A stretch of 20,254 bases of DNA from Candidatus Bathyarchaeota archaeon (GTDB lineage: Archaea; Thermoproteota; Bathyarchaeia; 40CM-2-53-6): the NCBI GenBank assembly GCA_005884605.1, contig VBBE01000085.1, positions 1 through 20,254 of the forward strand. The letters are read 5' to 3'. Both the position numbers and the translations under genes were made by a program. Positions 1 to 7,352 of the stretch are shown here, one piece after another; position 1 is the stretch's first letter; every line of letters starts with the position of its first letter. The notes under the pieces were generated by a model. It ran no database searches and was not told the DNA's origin. It saw only the letters and a program-made list of their open reading frames with translations.

Positions 1-2144
1 CTCTCGGCGACATGTTTCATATAGAGCTGCCATGGGAAGTGACGATGAAGCACTCCGTGACATGCTCCGCTTAGCACAGGCTCTTCGACCCCGAACACTT
101 GTTTCAGGAACAGATCCTCGAGATCCAGGTCAGACGTGTCAGCGGTCATCTCAAACAGAATTCGGTAGGGGTCCGACCACCACATTCGGACGAGGCCTTG
201 GCGGCGGAAGAGTTCTTCGATAACTTCTCCAAGTGTGAAGTTGAGTATGTCTCCGAGATGGGTGTGAAGGATGATGTATCGGTCAAATCCTTCTATGAGG
301 ACTCGTTGATCGGTTGGAACAGGCGCTCCAGTAGCCTTGTGGGTTTCTATCTCTTCAATAAGTCGTCTCAATCCATAGGTGTCGCAAGGCCAACGCTGGG
401 AGAGGGTCTCAACCGCTGTCGATCTCGTGGTGTTTTCATCAATTAGCTTGTCCATGATGGATCGGTAGACTCCGACCTTGGTTGCAAGTGCGCGGGGCAC
501 GGGAAGTATCTGCCCGTCCCATCCAGGGATAGCAGCTGTCGGGTCGACAATGGGAAGAACGTAGACCTTTCCATCGTCTGTGATCTGCTTGATCTGCCAG
601 ACCCGCCCCTTGACGATGAAGTTGAGTCCAATGCGAGCCTTGGTGATCATGAATTCTTCGCCTAGTATGCCAACGTTTTGCTGGCTGGTGAGATCCACGA
701 CCAGGTAGCGGCGTTCGTCTGGGATCATGCTCAGGTTTTCGAAATAGTAGAACCGGGTCCTGGAAGTGCGGTAGAGTGCTGAATCATCCTTCTTGAGGTA
801 TCCCATCTTGCGCATGAATTCGATGACTTTGTCAAGTGGGCCATCTTCTAGATCTCGGTAGGGGTAGGCTCTCTTGATGATGGTCTTGGCTCGTGAGATC
901 TCAAGGCTTCCGTCAGAGTCCATCAGCACTCCGGTAATCTGATGGGCGAGCACATCTAGCGCTCCAGCATGGATACTAGTACGCTCTAGTTGCCCCTCCC
1001 TTGCGAGCTCGATTACTCCGACCGATTCCAGGATGTCCTCGGTCGAGACTGAAACCAGCACCCCTTGGGAGGTTCTGGTGAGTGTATGACCTGACCGCCC
1101 TACGCGTTGAACGAGGCTGTTTACTTGTCTCGGGGACATGTACTGTACTACTAGATCAACGGATCCGATGTCGATTCCGAGCTCAAGAGTGGAGGTGCAT
1201 ACCAGACCTTTGATTTCTCCAGCCTTGAAAGCTTCTTCGGCTCGAACTCTTTCTTCTCTCGGGAGCGAGCCGTGGTGGACCATTATTTTCCGGTCCATCA
1301 TATTGAACTTGGATCCGAGCAGCTCGGCGTTGACTCGACTGTTAACGAAGATTAGTGTGGAATCATGAGCCTCTACCAGATCGTCTACGAGAGTAAGCCG
1401 CGCCGCCGCCTCAGGTGTAGTGTATAACTGTCGAGCGAGGTCTCGATCCTCCTCTCCTGGAGCCGGATACTCTACCTTGTACGCGGTCGACTTGTTGAGT
1501 GGAATCTGCACCGTCTTGACAGGCTGATCGCCTCCGAGGAATAGTGCGATCTCTTCGGGGTTGCCGACCGTGGCTGAGAGTCCGATTCTCTGGAAACCGT
1601 TGACGCAGATCTCTCTGAGGCGCTCTAGCCCGACGGTCAATTGGACTCCTCTACGGTCGCCTGCCAGCTCGTGAATCTCATCAATAATGACGGATTTGAC
1701 GTGACGAAGATGATCTCTCATTCGTTTGCCTGGCAGTACAGCTTGGAGAGTTTCCGGTGTTGTGATTAGAAGGTCGGGGGGTTTGATTGCCATTCGTCTT
1801 CGGTCTTTGGCCGGAGTGTCGCCGTGTCGGACTTCGACCGAGAAGCCGAGCTTGTTGGACCATGTTTGGAGTCGCTTGAGAAGGTCTCGGTTCAGCGCCC
1901 TAAGCGGTGTAATGTAGACGAGTGAGATCCCCTGTCTATCGTGGTTCCGGATCAGTCTATCGATCAATGGAAGTAGTGCTGCCTCGGTCTTGCCTGAACC
2001 TGTGGGGGCGATTATGAGGACGTTATCGCCCTGCGCTATCAGAGGGATTGCTTCAATCTGTGGTGGGGTGGGTTTTGAGATTCCTGTCTCTTCGAGTAGG
2101 CCTTTCAGTGGGGAGGAGAGGAGGGCGAAGGCTTCTTGGGCCAT
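1..2144 (-). CDS. lhr: Lhr-family superfamily 2 DNA/RNA helicase (3' end beyond window)
   Basis: An ATP-dependent helicase of the Lhr type, a family of 3'-5' nucleic-acid translocases linked to DNA repair and RNA processing. The frame is open from an ATG at 2144 to the left edge, giving 714 visible residues and no stop. I read these motifs: a Q-motif glutamine near residue 29, Walker A APTGSGKT at 46-53, a DEIH box at 155-158, SAT at 190-192, and motif VI QRVGRSGH at 346-353. This makes two RecA domains. The remaining ~350 residues would hold the winged-helix and Lhr-specific C-terminal part, and the end is missing. Archaeal Lhr proteins are usually about 850-950 residues, so roughly 80% is visible. 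A TATA-like box lies 40-47 nt upstream. It follows gcvH on the same strand by 81 nt but seems to have its own promoter. I cannot separate aLhr1 from aLhr2. Confidence 0.93.
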   Translation of the reverse strand, partial: MAQEAFALLSSPLKGLLEETGISKPTPPQIEAIPLIAQGDNVLIIAPTGSGKTEAALLPLIDRLIRNHDRQGISLVYITPLRALNRDLLKRLQTWSNKLGFSVEVRHGDTPAKDRRRMAIKPPDLLITTPETLQAVLPGKRMRDHLRHVKSVIIDEIHELAGDRRGVQLTVGLERLREICVNGFQRIGLSATVGNPEEIALFLGGDQPVKTVQIPLNKSTAYKVEYPAPGEEDRDLARQLYTTPEAAARLTLVDDLVEAHDSTLIFVNSRVNAELLGSKFNMMDRKIMVHHGSLPREERVRAEEAFKAGEIKGLVCTSTLELGIDIGSVDLVVQYMSPRQVNSLVQRVGRSGHTLTRTSQGVLVSVSTEDILESVGVIELAREGQLERTSIHAGALDVLAHQITGVLMDSDGSLEISRAKTIIKRAYPYRDLEDGPLDKVIEFMRKMGYLKKDDSALYRTSRTRFYYFENLSMIPDERRYLVVDLTSQQNVGILGEEFMITKARIGLNFIVKGRVWQIKQITDDGKVYVLPIVDPTAAIPGWDGQILPVPRALATKVGVYRSIMDKLIDENTTRSTAVETLSQRWPCDTYGLRRLIEEIETHKATGAPVPTDQRVLIEGFDRYIILHTHLGDILNFTLGEVIEELFRRQGLVRMWWSDPYRILFEMTADTSDLDLEDLFLKQVFGVEEPVLSGACHGVLHRHFPWQLYMKHVAE

Positions 2145-2183
2145 AAACCGCACTAGTCAGTGGTAGGATTGGAATGTCTCGAA

Positions 2184-2191
2184 GATAAACT
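2184..2191 (-). promoter_or_regulatory. TATA-like box for the Lhr helicase
   Basis: On the minus strand this reads GTTTATCT in the 81-nt gap between the gcvH stop and the helicase ATG. Archaeal spacing (box centre about 26 nt before the start site) puts transcription start near 2161, giving a leader of about 17 nt. Inferred from sequence and spacing only. Confidence 0.4.
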
Positions 2192-2225
2192 TCCTAGGCG
2201 ACCAAAAGTATCGTCTCTCGGACTC

Positions 2226-2636
2226 TTATTTTTTCTCGGTTATTTTCTTCAAAAAGTCCTTGTAGTCGGGGGCTTTCATGAGACCGGCCAGTTCTTTCTT
2301 CAAATCTTCCGGCTTGATTATTGTGATCCATCCTTCTCCGTACGGGTGTTTGTTGACCAGTTCGGGAGCATCTGAGAGCGTGTTGTTAACCTCGATAACT
2401 GTACCTGAGATTGGGGAGTAGACGTCAGCGACGGCTTTTACGGATTCGACCGTGCCGAGACTTTGCATGTGGGTTACCTTAGCGCCTATTTTTGGAAGGT
2501 CGACGTAGACGATTTCGTGCAACGAGTTCTGAGCATAGTCCGTTATTCCGACTCTGCACTTGTCACCTTCTAGCCGGAGCCACTCGTGCTCTTTCGTGTA
2601 ATAGACGTCTTCTGGAACCTTATACTCGCCTTTCAT
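2226..2636 (-). CDS. gcvH: Glycine cleavage system H protein (lipoyl carrier)
   Basis: GcvH carries the lipoyl group that shuttles the aminomethyl intermediate between the P, T and L proteins of glycine cleavage. In organisms lacking the full system it can serve lipoate metabolism. The 136-residue length is normal. The N-terminal YTKEHEWLR-type segment and the ITDYAQNSL region are characteristic. The lipoylation site is in GTVESVKAVAD, with K67 as the modified lysine, followed by the PISGTVIEVN turn. The C-terminus carries GEGWITIIKP, then a helical tail rich in Lys. ATG at 2636 is the only sensible start. No P, T or L protein gene is in the window, so it stands alone here, with its own TATA-like box. 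Confidence 0.96.
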   Translation of the reverse strand: MKGEYKVPEDVYYTKEHEWLRLEGDKCRVGITDYAQNSLHEIVYVDLPKIGAKVTHMQSLGTVESVKAVADVYSPISGTVIEVNNTLSDAPELVNKHPYGEGWITIIKPEDLKKELAGLMKAPDYKDFLKKITEKK

Positions 2637-2677
2637 CGCAGGACCTTTCGCTGAAATCTATTGGAGGATATGATTCG

Positions 2678-2685
2678 GTATAAAG
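2678..2685 (-). promoter_or_regulatory. TATA box for gcvH
   Basis: The minus strand reads CTTTATAC, a good archaeal TATA box, about 42 nt upstream of the gcvH ATG. Expected transcription start is near 2655, giving a leader of roughly 19 nt. Confidence 0.6.
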
Positions 2686-2781
2686 ATTCCAAAGAGGATT
2701 AGCTCGTGGCTCGCAAGCTTTTACTTTCCTCCTGTTGGAACTGTGGAACGAAACATGAGATAACCCGCTCGTTCTCAGGCG

Positions 2782-3336
2782 CTAACTGTGTATTTGCCTG
2801 AAGAATTTCGGGATTTCTGTCCAGCTTTCGACTCTGAACACTTGGCGTAGTTCGGGGACGGTTCTGTTCCAGGGTCGGCTGTATAGTATTCCCCACATTT
2901 TCGGGTTGCGCGAGATTAGAGGCATCAGTTCTGGGGCGTCGTCGATGTATACGTCGTAGTTGAGAAAGATCTTGTCTTTCCATCCTGGGACACGCACGAA
3001 TCGCTGGTAGGGTATGTTGTACTCCGCGAGCCAGCTCTTTGCTGCATTGACGCTTTCTTTGCTGCGGCCTGTCACAACATCGATTTGCCCCGAGCGGGCT
3101 ATCCTCCGGACTTTTTCCGCAAGCTTCGGCTCCGTGGGCGGAATGCTTTCCCAGTCGTCCCATGCCTCGTCCAGGAACTGGAAGAATTGTTCTCTGCTAA
3201 TCCCAAGCTTGCGCCAGGACGCCCAAGTATCTATGTCGGAAAGTTTGAGATTTGTGCCCAGAAACTCGTTGGCGTGTTTGCACCATGCTTCCATTGTTTC
3301 AGCGAGGACCCCGTCGAGATCGACTGCGATTTTCAA
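2782..3336 (-). CDS. HAD-superfamily 5'(3')-deoxyribonucleotidase-like phosphatase
   Basis: A 184-residue HAD phosphatase resembling the NT5C-type nucleotidase group, which remove phosphate from small substrates such as nucleotides. I prefer the TTG start at 3336, because it places the catalytic motif at the N-terminus as is usual: KIAVDLDGVL, nucleophile D6 and acid D8. A helical cap follows, rich in Trp (DTWASWRKLGI, EAWDDWES). Motif II is VVTGRS, a lysine lies in GWKDKIF, and motif IV is YIDDAPEL with paired aspartates. An ATG at 3552 in the same frame would add 72 residues, but these lie antisense to the nitroreductase and show no domain. A TATA-like box sits ~35 nt upstream of the TTG. 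The exact substrate is unknown. Confidence 0.78.
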   Translation of the reverse strand: MKIAVDLDGVLAETMEAWCKHANEFLGTNLKLSDIDTWASWRKLGISREQFFQFLDEAWDDWESIPPTEPKLAEKVRRIARSGQIDVVTGRSKESVNAAKSWLAEYNIPYQRFVRVPGWKDKIFLNYDVYIDDAPELMPLISRNPKMWGILYSRPWNRTVPELRQVFRVESWTEIPKFFRQIHS

Positions 3337-3367
3337 CCGCTCATTGCGAGAGCCTGACAACTGGGCG

Positions 3368-3375
3368 ATTTTATG
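3368..3375 (-). promoter_or_regulatory. TATA-like box for the HAD phosphatase
   Basis: The minus strand reads CATAAAAT inside the 82-nt gap between two divergent starts. Expected transcription start is near 3346, about 10 nt before the TTG at 3336. This supports the short start over the upstream ATG at 3552. Confidence 0.45.
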
Positions 3376-3389
3376 GTTGGCGCGAGAGT

Positions 3390-3397
3390 CTTTAACC
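3390..3397 (+). promoter_or_regulatory. TATA-like box for the nitroreductase
   Basis: CTTTAACC lies 22-29 nt upstream of the ATG at 3419, so transcription would begin almost at the start codon. The mRNA may be leaderless. The box is a weak match to consensus. Confidence 0.35.
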
Positions 3398-3418
3398 TTA
3401 GTCGAGTTCCCATCGAGT

Positions 3419-4027
3419 ATGCCGCGAGAGATGACCGTACTAGAGGGGATCAGCTCTCTTCGGTCAGTCAGGAAGTTCACGCCCGACCCAGTCCCTGAAG
3501 GCAAGTTGAGAATCGTCCTCGAGTCCGCGTCTAAGGCTGCCTCTGGCAGCAATACTCAGCCATGGGAGTTCGTCGTGGTTCGTGATACGAAGATGAAAAC
3601 GCGTCTCAAGGAACCGATGCTGAGAACATGGCTCGAAAGGCTTGCAAGTGGCTCAGGAATGTCCCAGCGTATGCGCGGTGTCTATGACGATGCGACTGAG
3701 ATGCTTAGGAACACTGAGAAAGTGCCCGTGATAATCTACTGTTGCGTTGACCTCGATCGTGTCGGGAAGAGTGAGGAGGTCCGGTACGCCAGCATATATC
3801 CAGCAGTCCAGAACTTGCTGCTTGTGGCCCACGCGCTAGGTCTCGCAACCTGCCTGACTGTTCACGGGTCAACCCCGACTCGCGGAGAACCAGAGGTCAA
3901 GAAGCTACTTGGGATTCCGGAACATGTTAAGATCGCATGCCTAGTCTATCTAGGCTATCCAGCTGTTAGACTCGGTCGTCCCAAGAGAAAGCCAATTGAG
4001 AAATTCACACACTATGACCACTGGTAA
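3419..4027 (+). CDS. Nitroreductase-family FMN oxidoreductase
   Basis: An FMN-dependent oxidoreductase of the nitroreductase fold, reducing electron-poor substrates with NAD(P)H. The true substrate cannot be read from sequence. The N-terminus has the family signature SSLRSVRKFTPDPVPEG (flavin phosphate-binding Arg/Ser), followed by the ASGSNTQPWEFVVV motif. The middle contains the conserved YPAVQNLLLVAHALGLATC helix that packs at the dimer interface. Near the end, GIPEHVKIACLVYLGYP precedes a basic tail. Its 203 residues fit the family. The frame stays open far upstream to 3014, but that part is antisense to the phosphatase gene. ATG at 3419 and ATG at 3431 are both possible; promoter spacing favours 3419. 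Confidence 0.9.
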   Translation: MPREMTVLEGISSLRSVRKFTPDPVPEGKLRIVLESASKAASGSNTQPWEFVVVRDTKMKTRLKEPMLRTWLERLASGSGMSQRMRGVYDDATEMLRNTEKVPVIIYCCVDLDRVGKSEEVRYASIYPAVQNLLLVAHALGLATCLTVHGSTPTRGEPEVKKLLGIPEHVKIACLVYLGYPAVRLGRPKRKPIEKFTHYDHW

Positions 4028-4328
4028 ATCGCACCTTAATCGGGTCCCTTTCTAGCTTCTAAGCCTAAAGAGAAGCCAGATTGGGAATCTGGGACACCGT
4101 CAAATTCTCGCCCCCAAATTGTTCGGGAACTGACCTAGATTACACGTTAGCTTGCTTTGTGATCAAACCCCGGATCCTGCCCTGAATCGTAATATTCGCT
4201 GATTATCCGTGCCAGACAGAAAATTTTCCAATCAAAAATAGGGGGGTATTGCACAGAGCACCTCGTGACGCAAGAGAGGTTGAACGGAAGGACTGATTGC
4301 CCGCAGGCTATCCAGTCAATGCCGGCTT
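4028..4328. other. Convergent intergenic region, no gene seen
   Basis: About 300 nt between two convergent genes. I found no convincing ORF or tRNA. It holds a perfect 10-nt palindrome (GAAAATTTTC, 4219-4228), a six-G run (4241-4246), and on the minus strand a short T run (4234-4238) that could end transcription of the zinc-ribbon gene. A GTGATCA resembling a C box near 4159 and CTGA elements near 4172 and 4199 do not form a convincing C/D sRNA. Confidence 0.4.
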
Positions 4329-4862
4329 TTACTGTTCGCTACCTGTCGAGGTTTCGCGGTTCTGATCTTCCTGGGTGACGCTGGAACTGAAGTCCGAGAA
4401 TATCGAATTATTCTCAGATGATGAGGGCCCGAACAGGGAACTGTCCGATGGCACCTGCCAAGAAGGCAGTGTCGCGTCTGGACTCACCGCAGTATTCGCA
4501 GTCAGCGGTTTCGCGGGAGCCCTAGTTTTCTTTCCCTCCTTAACATACACTATTGCAATCTTGTATGACTCGTGGCAGCTCTTGCACCGTCCAACCTGGA
4601 CGACTCGTTTGAGCTTGAGAGTATGAGTCTTGCAGCTGGGACAGTCGATGAAATGGCTTCGTACGACTGTCTCTTCCGTATTGATAGTCTTCATCTGCGC
4701 AACACCTGCGGCCCTGTGATTCACGACATAGCCATTCTGTAACCCGCCCGGAATGCTAACCGTGACCCCCTTCCTGATCACAAAGACGAACCTCCCTCGG
4801 GTCCAGCTATCCCAAGGATGGATTATGATGATTGGAGACAAATGGCTAGTCCCGGATTTCAA
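4329..4862 (-). CDS. Zinc-ribbon protein of unknown function
   Basis: Not recognised as a known family. From the TTG at 4862 it has 177 residues. The first ~70 look beta-rich (GRFVFVIRKGVTVSIPGG). Next comes a zinc ribbon with C74-P-S-C77 and C93-K-S-C96, and then a Ser/Thr/Gln/Glu-rich, probably disordered tail of about 70 residues. There is no signal peptide or membrane segment. The start is uncertain: an ATG at 4991 would overlap the divergent gene's coding region, TTG 4862 is just downstream of a palindromic TATA-like element, and ATG 4694 (121 residues) would still keep the ribbon. It is divergent from the coiled-coil/SPFH pair, whose SPFH member also ends in zinc ribbons. A shared role is possible but unproven. 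Confidence 0.7.
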   Translation of the reverse strand: MKSGTSHLSPIIIIHPWDSWTRGRFVFVIRKGVTVSIPGGLQNGYVVNHRAAGVAQMKTINTEETVVRSHFIDCPSCKTHTLKLKRVVQVGRCKSCHESYKIAIVYVKEGKKTRAPAKPLTANTAVSPDATLPSWQVPSDSSLFGPSSSENNSIFSDFSSSVTQEDQNRETSTGSEQ

Positions 4863-4881
4863 CAGCCGCGGTTTTGACACC

Positions 4882-4889
4882 CTTAAAAG
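4882..4889 (+). promoter_or_regulatory. TATA-like box for the coiled-coil/SPFH operon
   Basis: CTTAAAAG lies about 50 nt upstream of the TTG start at 4935. Expected start of transcription is near 4911, leaving a ~24-nt leader that contains the GAGG/AAAGG Shine-Dalgarno-like stretch at 4918-4927. The element is nearly palindromic and could also serve the divergent zinc-ribbon gene. Confidence 0.45.
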
Positions 4890-4934
4890 TAACATAGACG
4901 TGAAATCTGAACGTATCAGAGGAAAGGTTCGAAG

Positions 4935-5477
4935 TTGAGCCAGCCGAGCAGCTCGTTTTACGACCGGGCGAAATCCCAGACCAATCTCCAAGAGAAAATC
5001 ATGCTTCTAATTCCGGGATTCCACGGATACAAGGAGAAAGAGATACGACGTGAGTCAGACAAGCTCATCAGAAACCAGATCTACCAGAAACTATCCAGCG
5101 CAGAGGCACAAGCCAAAGACACCTACAGATCACTCGTGAACCAAGGCATCAACGACACATGGGACGACACTGACCATCTCATGGCACGACTCGACAGAGT
5201 TGTCGAACGGATCAATCACTCAGAATACGGATACGCAGGCTTCTTTGATGTCACAAAAGTCAAAGAACCAGATCTGGACCGAATGATGGACTATGACATG
5301 CAACTACTGCAGATGACAGACAGTGTGACAACTGCTATCCAAGGCCTCAAAGATACCGTGGACAATGGACATGTTCAGGACGCAAGGCGAAAGATTTCAG
5401 ACGCGATGAAAGCCGTCGACGCCCTCGAGACCGCTTACAACGGCCGCAAAGACGTAATCCTAGGAGTCCAGCAGTAA
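4935..5477 (+). CDS. Helical/coiled-coil protein paired with SPFH protein
   Basis: A 180-residue soluble, highly charged and mostly helical protein with no membrane segment. It begins with MSQPSSSFYDRAKSQ, has one hydrophobic patch (IMLLIPGFHGYKEKE, ~22-36), then long amphipathic helices with many Arg, Asp, Gln and Lys. The C-terminal helix bears QDARRKISDAMKAVDALE. I do not recognise a named domain. TTG at 4935 is preceded by a GAGG/AAAGG ribosome-binding stretch. Its TAA stop touches the ATG of the SPFH gene with no spacer, so the two are surely co-translated and probably act together. By analogy with bacterial loci where YdjI-like SPFH proteins sit beside PspA-like helical proteins, it may be a helical membrane-stress partner. 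This is inference from context. Confidence 0.85.
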   Translation: MSQPSSSFYDRAKSQTNLQEKIMLLIPGFHGYKEKEIRRESDKLIRNQIYQKLSSAEAQAKDTYRSLVNQGINDTWDDTDHLMARLDRVVERINHSEYGYAGFFDVTKVKEPDLDRMMDYDMQLLQMTDSVTTAIQGLKDTVDNGHVQDARRKISDAMKAVDALETAYNGRKDVILGVQQ

Positions 5478-6446
5478 ATGCCACAAGTCATAGAGTGGAG
5501 AGGTGCAGGCCCAGACGACATCGTCTGGCGATACCCAGTAGAGGAAATCACCAACGCGGCACAGCTAGTCGTTCATGAGTATGAGTTGGCTGTCTTTCTC
5601 AAAGACGGTAAAGCATACGACGTCTTCCCTGCAGGTAGACACACTCTCACAACTCTGAACCTGCCGCTGATAACCTCGGCATACCGAATCTTCTTCGGCG
5701 GCAAGACACCCTTTACAGCCACCGTCATCTACGTCTCTACCAAACAGTTCGCCGGCAAGTGGGGCGCAAAGGCTCAGACTACTGAACTCGCCCCCTTAAT
5801 GGTTCATGGGACAGCGTGGTTTAGGATAACAGACGCCAACCTGTTCGTAAACGAGGTTGTCGGTGGACAAGGAGCCTATAACACGCAGCAAGTGGACGAT
5901 TTCATACGAGGCTTCATTAACGAACGAGTCATCGATGAAATGTCGAAATATGATCTTCAGACCGCATTCACCCAGCTCGACAAAGCATCGGTCACAGTGA
6001 AAGTAAACATCAACGATGCTCTCAAAAGACTCGGAACCGACCTTGTTGATTTCAAGTTCGAAGGCATCGACACCTCGGATCAGTTCCGCGACCGGCTCTT
6101 CTGGATCAAACAGAAGGCAGCCACATCAGACGTGTTGAGGATGGAGACCGCTAAGGACATTGGATCAAGCATCGGCTCCTCCCCAGGAGCAGGCTTCGGA
6201 GCAGGAATGGTCCTGATACCTCAAGTGATGAACGCGCAGATGCAACCATCAGTACAACCGCAGGCTGCACTAGTCGCGTGCCCCAAGTGCGGAAACGGTG
6301 TACAACAAGGAGCTCGGTTCTGCCCCAACTGTGGAGCCACCATGTTCATAGCACCTGCCGCTCAAGCTACGACACCATGTCCCAATTGCGGCAAACCAGT
6401 CGCCGCGGGGACCAAATTCTGTCCTGAATGCGGCCAAAAAATGTAA
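5478..6446 (+). CDS. SPFH/Band 7 (YdjI-like) protein with two C-terminal zinc ribbons
   Basis: A 322-residue protein of the SPFH superfamily, scaffolds that organise membrane microdomains. The N-terminal ~225 residues match the YdjI-like branch: PQVIEWRGAGPDDIVWRYP at the start, the VVHEYELAVFLKDGKAYDVFPAGRH beta segment, and the helical region ending in FWIKQKAATSDVLRMETAKD. This branch lacks an obvious N-terminal membrane helix. A Gly/Ala/Met linker (~229-265) leads to two tandem zinc ribbons: C268/C271/C282/C285 and C301/C304/C315/C318. In Bacillus, ydjI lies in an operon with the PspA homologue ydjF and responds to envelope stress. Here the partner is an unrelated-looking helical protein directly upstream, touching the ATG. 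A membrane-associated scaffold role is inferred. Confidence 0.9.
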   Translation: MPQVIEWRGAGPDDIVWRYPVEEITNAAQLVVHEYELAVFLKDGKAYDVFPAGRHTLTTLNLPLITSAYRIFFGGKTPFTATVIYVSTKQFAGKWGAKAQTTELAPLMVHGTAWFRITDANLFVNEVVGGQGAYNTQQVDDFIRGFINERVIDEMSKYDLQTAFTQLDKASVTVKVNINDALKRLGTDLVDFKFEGIDTSDQFRDRLFWIKQKAATSDVLRMETAKDIGSSIGSSPGAGFGAGMVLIPQVMNAQMQPSVQPQAALVACPKCGNGVQQGARFCPNCGATMFIAPAAQATTPCPNCGKPVAAGTKFCPECGQKM

Positions 6447-6525
6447 TAGCCACGCGATTCCAGACTCTCAGTCCAAGCTCGTCTCTTTCTATCCAGATGG
6501 TACTCCACGCGTAGACGCCTCGTTT

Positions 6526-6548
6526 CCTCCCGAGGAGGGTCCTCTCGG
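6526..6548. terminator. Hairpin between convergent genes
   Basis: CCTCC-CGA-GGAGG (6526-6538) forms a 5-bp stem, and an alternative CCGAG/CTCGG pairing reaches 6548. It lies between the SPFH stop and the DUF35 stop, which converge. There is no long T run, so termination is only a guess. Confidence 0.3.
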
Positions 6549-6588
6549 CTAAGCAGAACCCGCTGGGATGGCTGAGAAGTGGTCTAAC

Positions 6589-7350
6589 CTAGCCTGAGAG
6601 AGTGTCGCCGGGCTCGGTTTCAGAAGAGCTCTTTACCGCTTTCCGCCAGTCCCTCGCCTTGTCCCCAAGCCTGTGAAGTAGCCTGTCCTCTTCACGCGTA
6701 AGAGGTTCGCCTTTGCCTATCTTACTCCTAAGCGAGGATATTGTCATCTCATCTTCCTCAATCGGATATCCTGATTCCTCGATAGAGTGGAGAAGAGATC
6801 TGGCCTGGTCATCCATACTTTCTGCAGTCTGTCTGTCTGCTCTTCCACCCTCGACGCTAATCTTGCTGGGCCCAGTTGAGATCGGTTTGAATGCAAGAAT
6901 GTCGGTAATAGCGCCAGTACGTTCTGACAAGTTCTTGAGAGATGGCGCTATTTTCATCCCGATTGATATGCTATCAGGGTCTTCCGCGTCAAGTAGGTGG
7001 ACTATTCCTCCTTTGACGCCTTCAAACTTTACCAGGCCCACTGTTATCGGCGAGTCAGTGTCAGAGCCTGATCTGTTCCTATTGACAGAAGTGAAGCTGT
7101 AGACATAACCTGGCGTGTCGATCGGGAACTGGTCTTTCATCTCGATGAAACAGTTGGGGCAGTACATTCTGGCCGGAATGTAGGTGCTCTTACACTTGGA
7201 GCATTTCGATACTAGGAAGCGACCGTTGTCTCGGAGCTCACGGCGAAACTCTTCACCCGCAACCCCAGCGGTGTAGTGAAATTCCAGAGGTATGCTGTCG
7301 GTCCAGTGCCGAGCCTGGCCCGGCTGGGTGAGTTTTTCTAAGATCGGCAT
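6589..7350 (-). CDS. DUF35 OB-fold/zinc-ribbon acyl-CoA-binding protein with C-terminal extension
   Basis: DUF35 proteins pair a rubredoxin-like zinc ribbon with an OB fold and bind the CoA moiety for partner thiolases or HMG-CoA synthase. From ATG 7350 this one has 253 residues. Zinc ligands are C50, C53, C64 and C67, in KCSKCKSTYIPARMYCPNC. The OB fold follows, with GYVYSFTSVNRN, VGLVKFEGVKGGIVHLL and SIGMKIAPSL. Beyond about residue 165 is an ~85-residue helical extension (LTREEDRLLHRLGDKARDWRKAV) that ordinary DUF35 proteins of ~130-170 residues lack. ATG 7350 comes 2 nt after the upstream DUF35 stop, with GGAG inside that gene's end as ribosome-binding site. The in-frame upstream ATG at 7425 would overlap that gene and is rejected. 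Last gene of the thiolase/DUF35 operon. Confidence 0.9.
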   Translation of the reverse strand: MPILEKLTQPGQARHWTDSIPLEFHYTAGVAGEEFRRELRDNGRFLVSKCSKCKSTYIPARMYCPNCFIEMKDQFPIDTPGYVYSFTSVNRNRSGSDTDSPITVGLVKFEGVKGGIVHLLDAEDPDSISIGMKIAPSLKNLSERTGAITDILAFKPISTGPSKISVEGGRADRQTAESMDDQARSLLHSIEESGYPIEEDEMTISSLRSKIGKGEPLTREEDRLLHRLGDKARDWRKAVKSSSETEPGDTLSG

Positions 7351-7352
7351 TC

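Noticed and set aside
2699..3163. 154-codon minus-strand ORF
   Set aside because: It lies in another frame of the HAD phosphatase, is rich in Arg/Gln/Pro with no motif, and is a shadow ORF.
3014..3418. Upstream extension of the nitroreductase frame
   Set aside because: It is antisense to the HAD phosphatase, encodes no domain, and the family N-terminus starts at 3419-3431.
4150..4205. Possible C/D box sRNA (GTGATCA with CTGA elements)
   Set aside because: The C box is imperfect, no C' box is present and no terminal stem could be found.
6555..6640. tRNA-like D-arm sequence (GGCTGAGAAGTGGTCTAA)
   Set aside because: No matching anticodon arm, T-loop or acceptor stem follows, and it overlaps the end of the DUF35 coding region.
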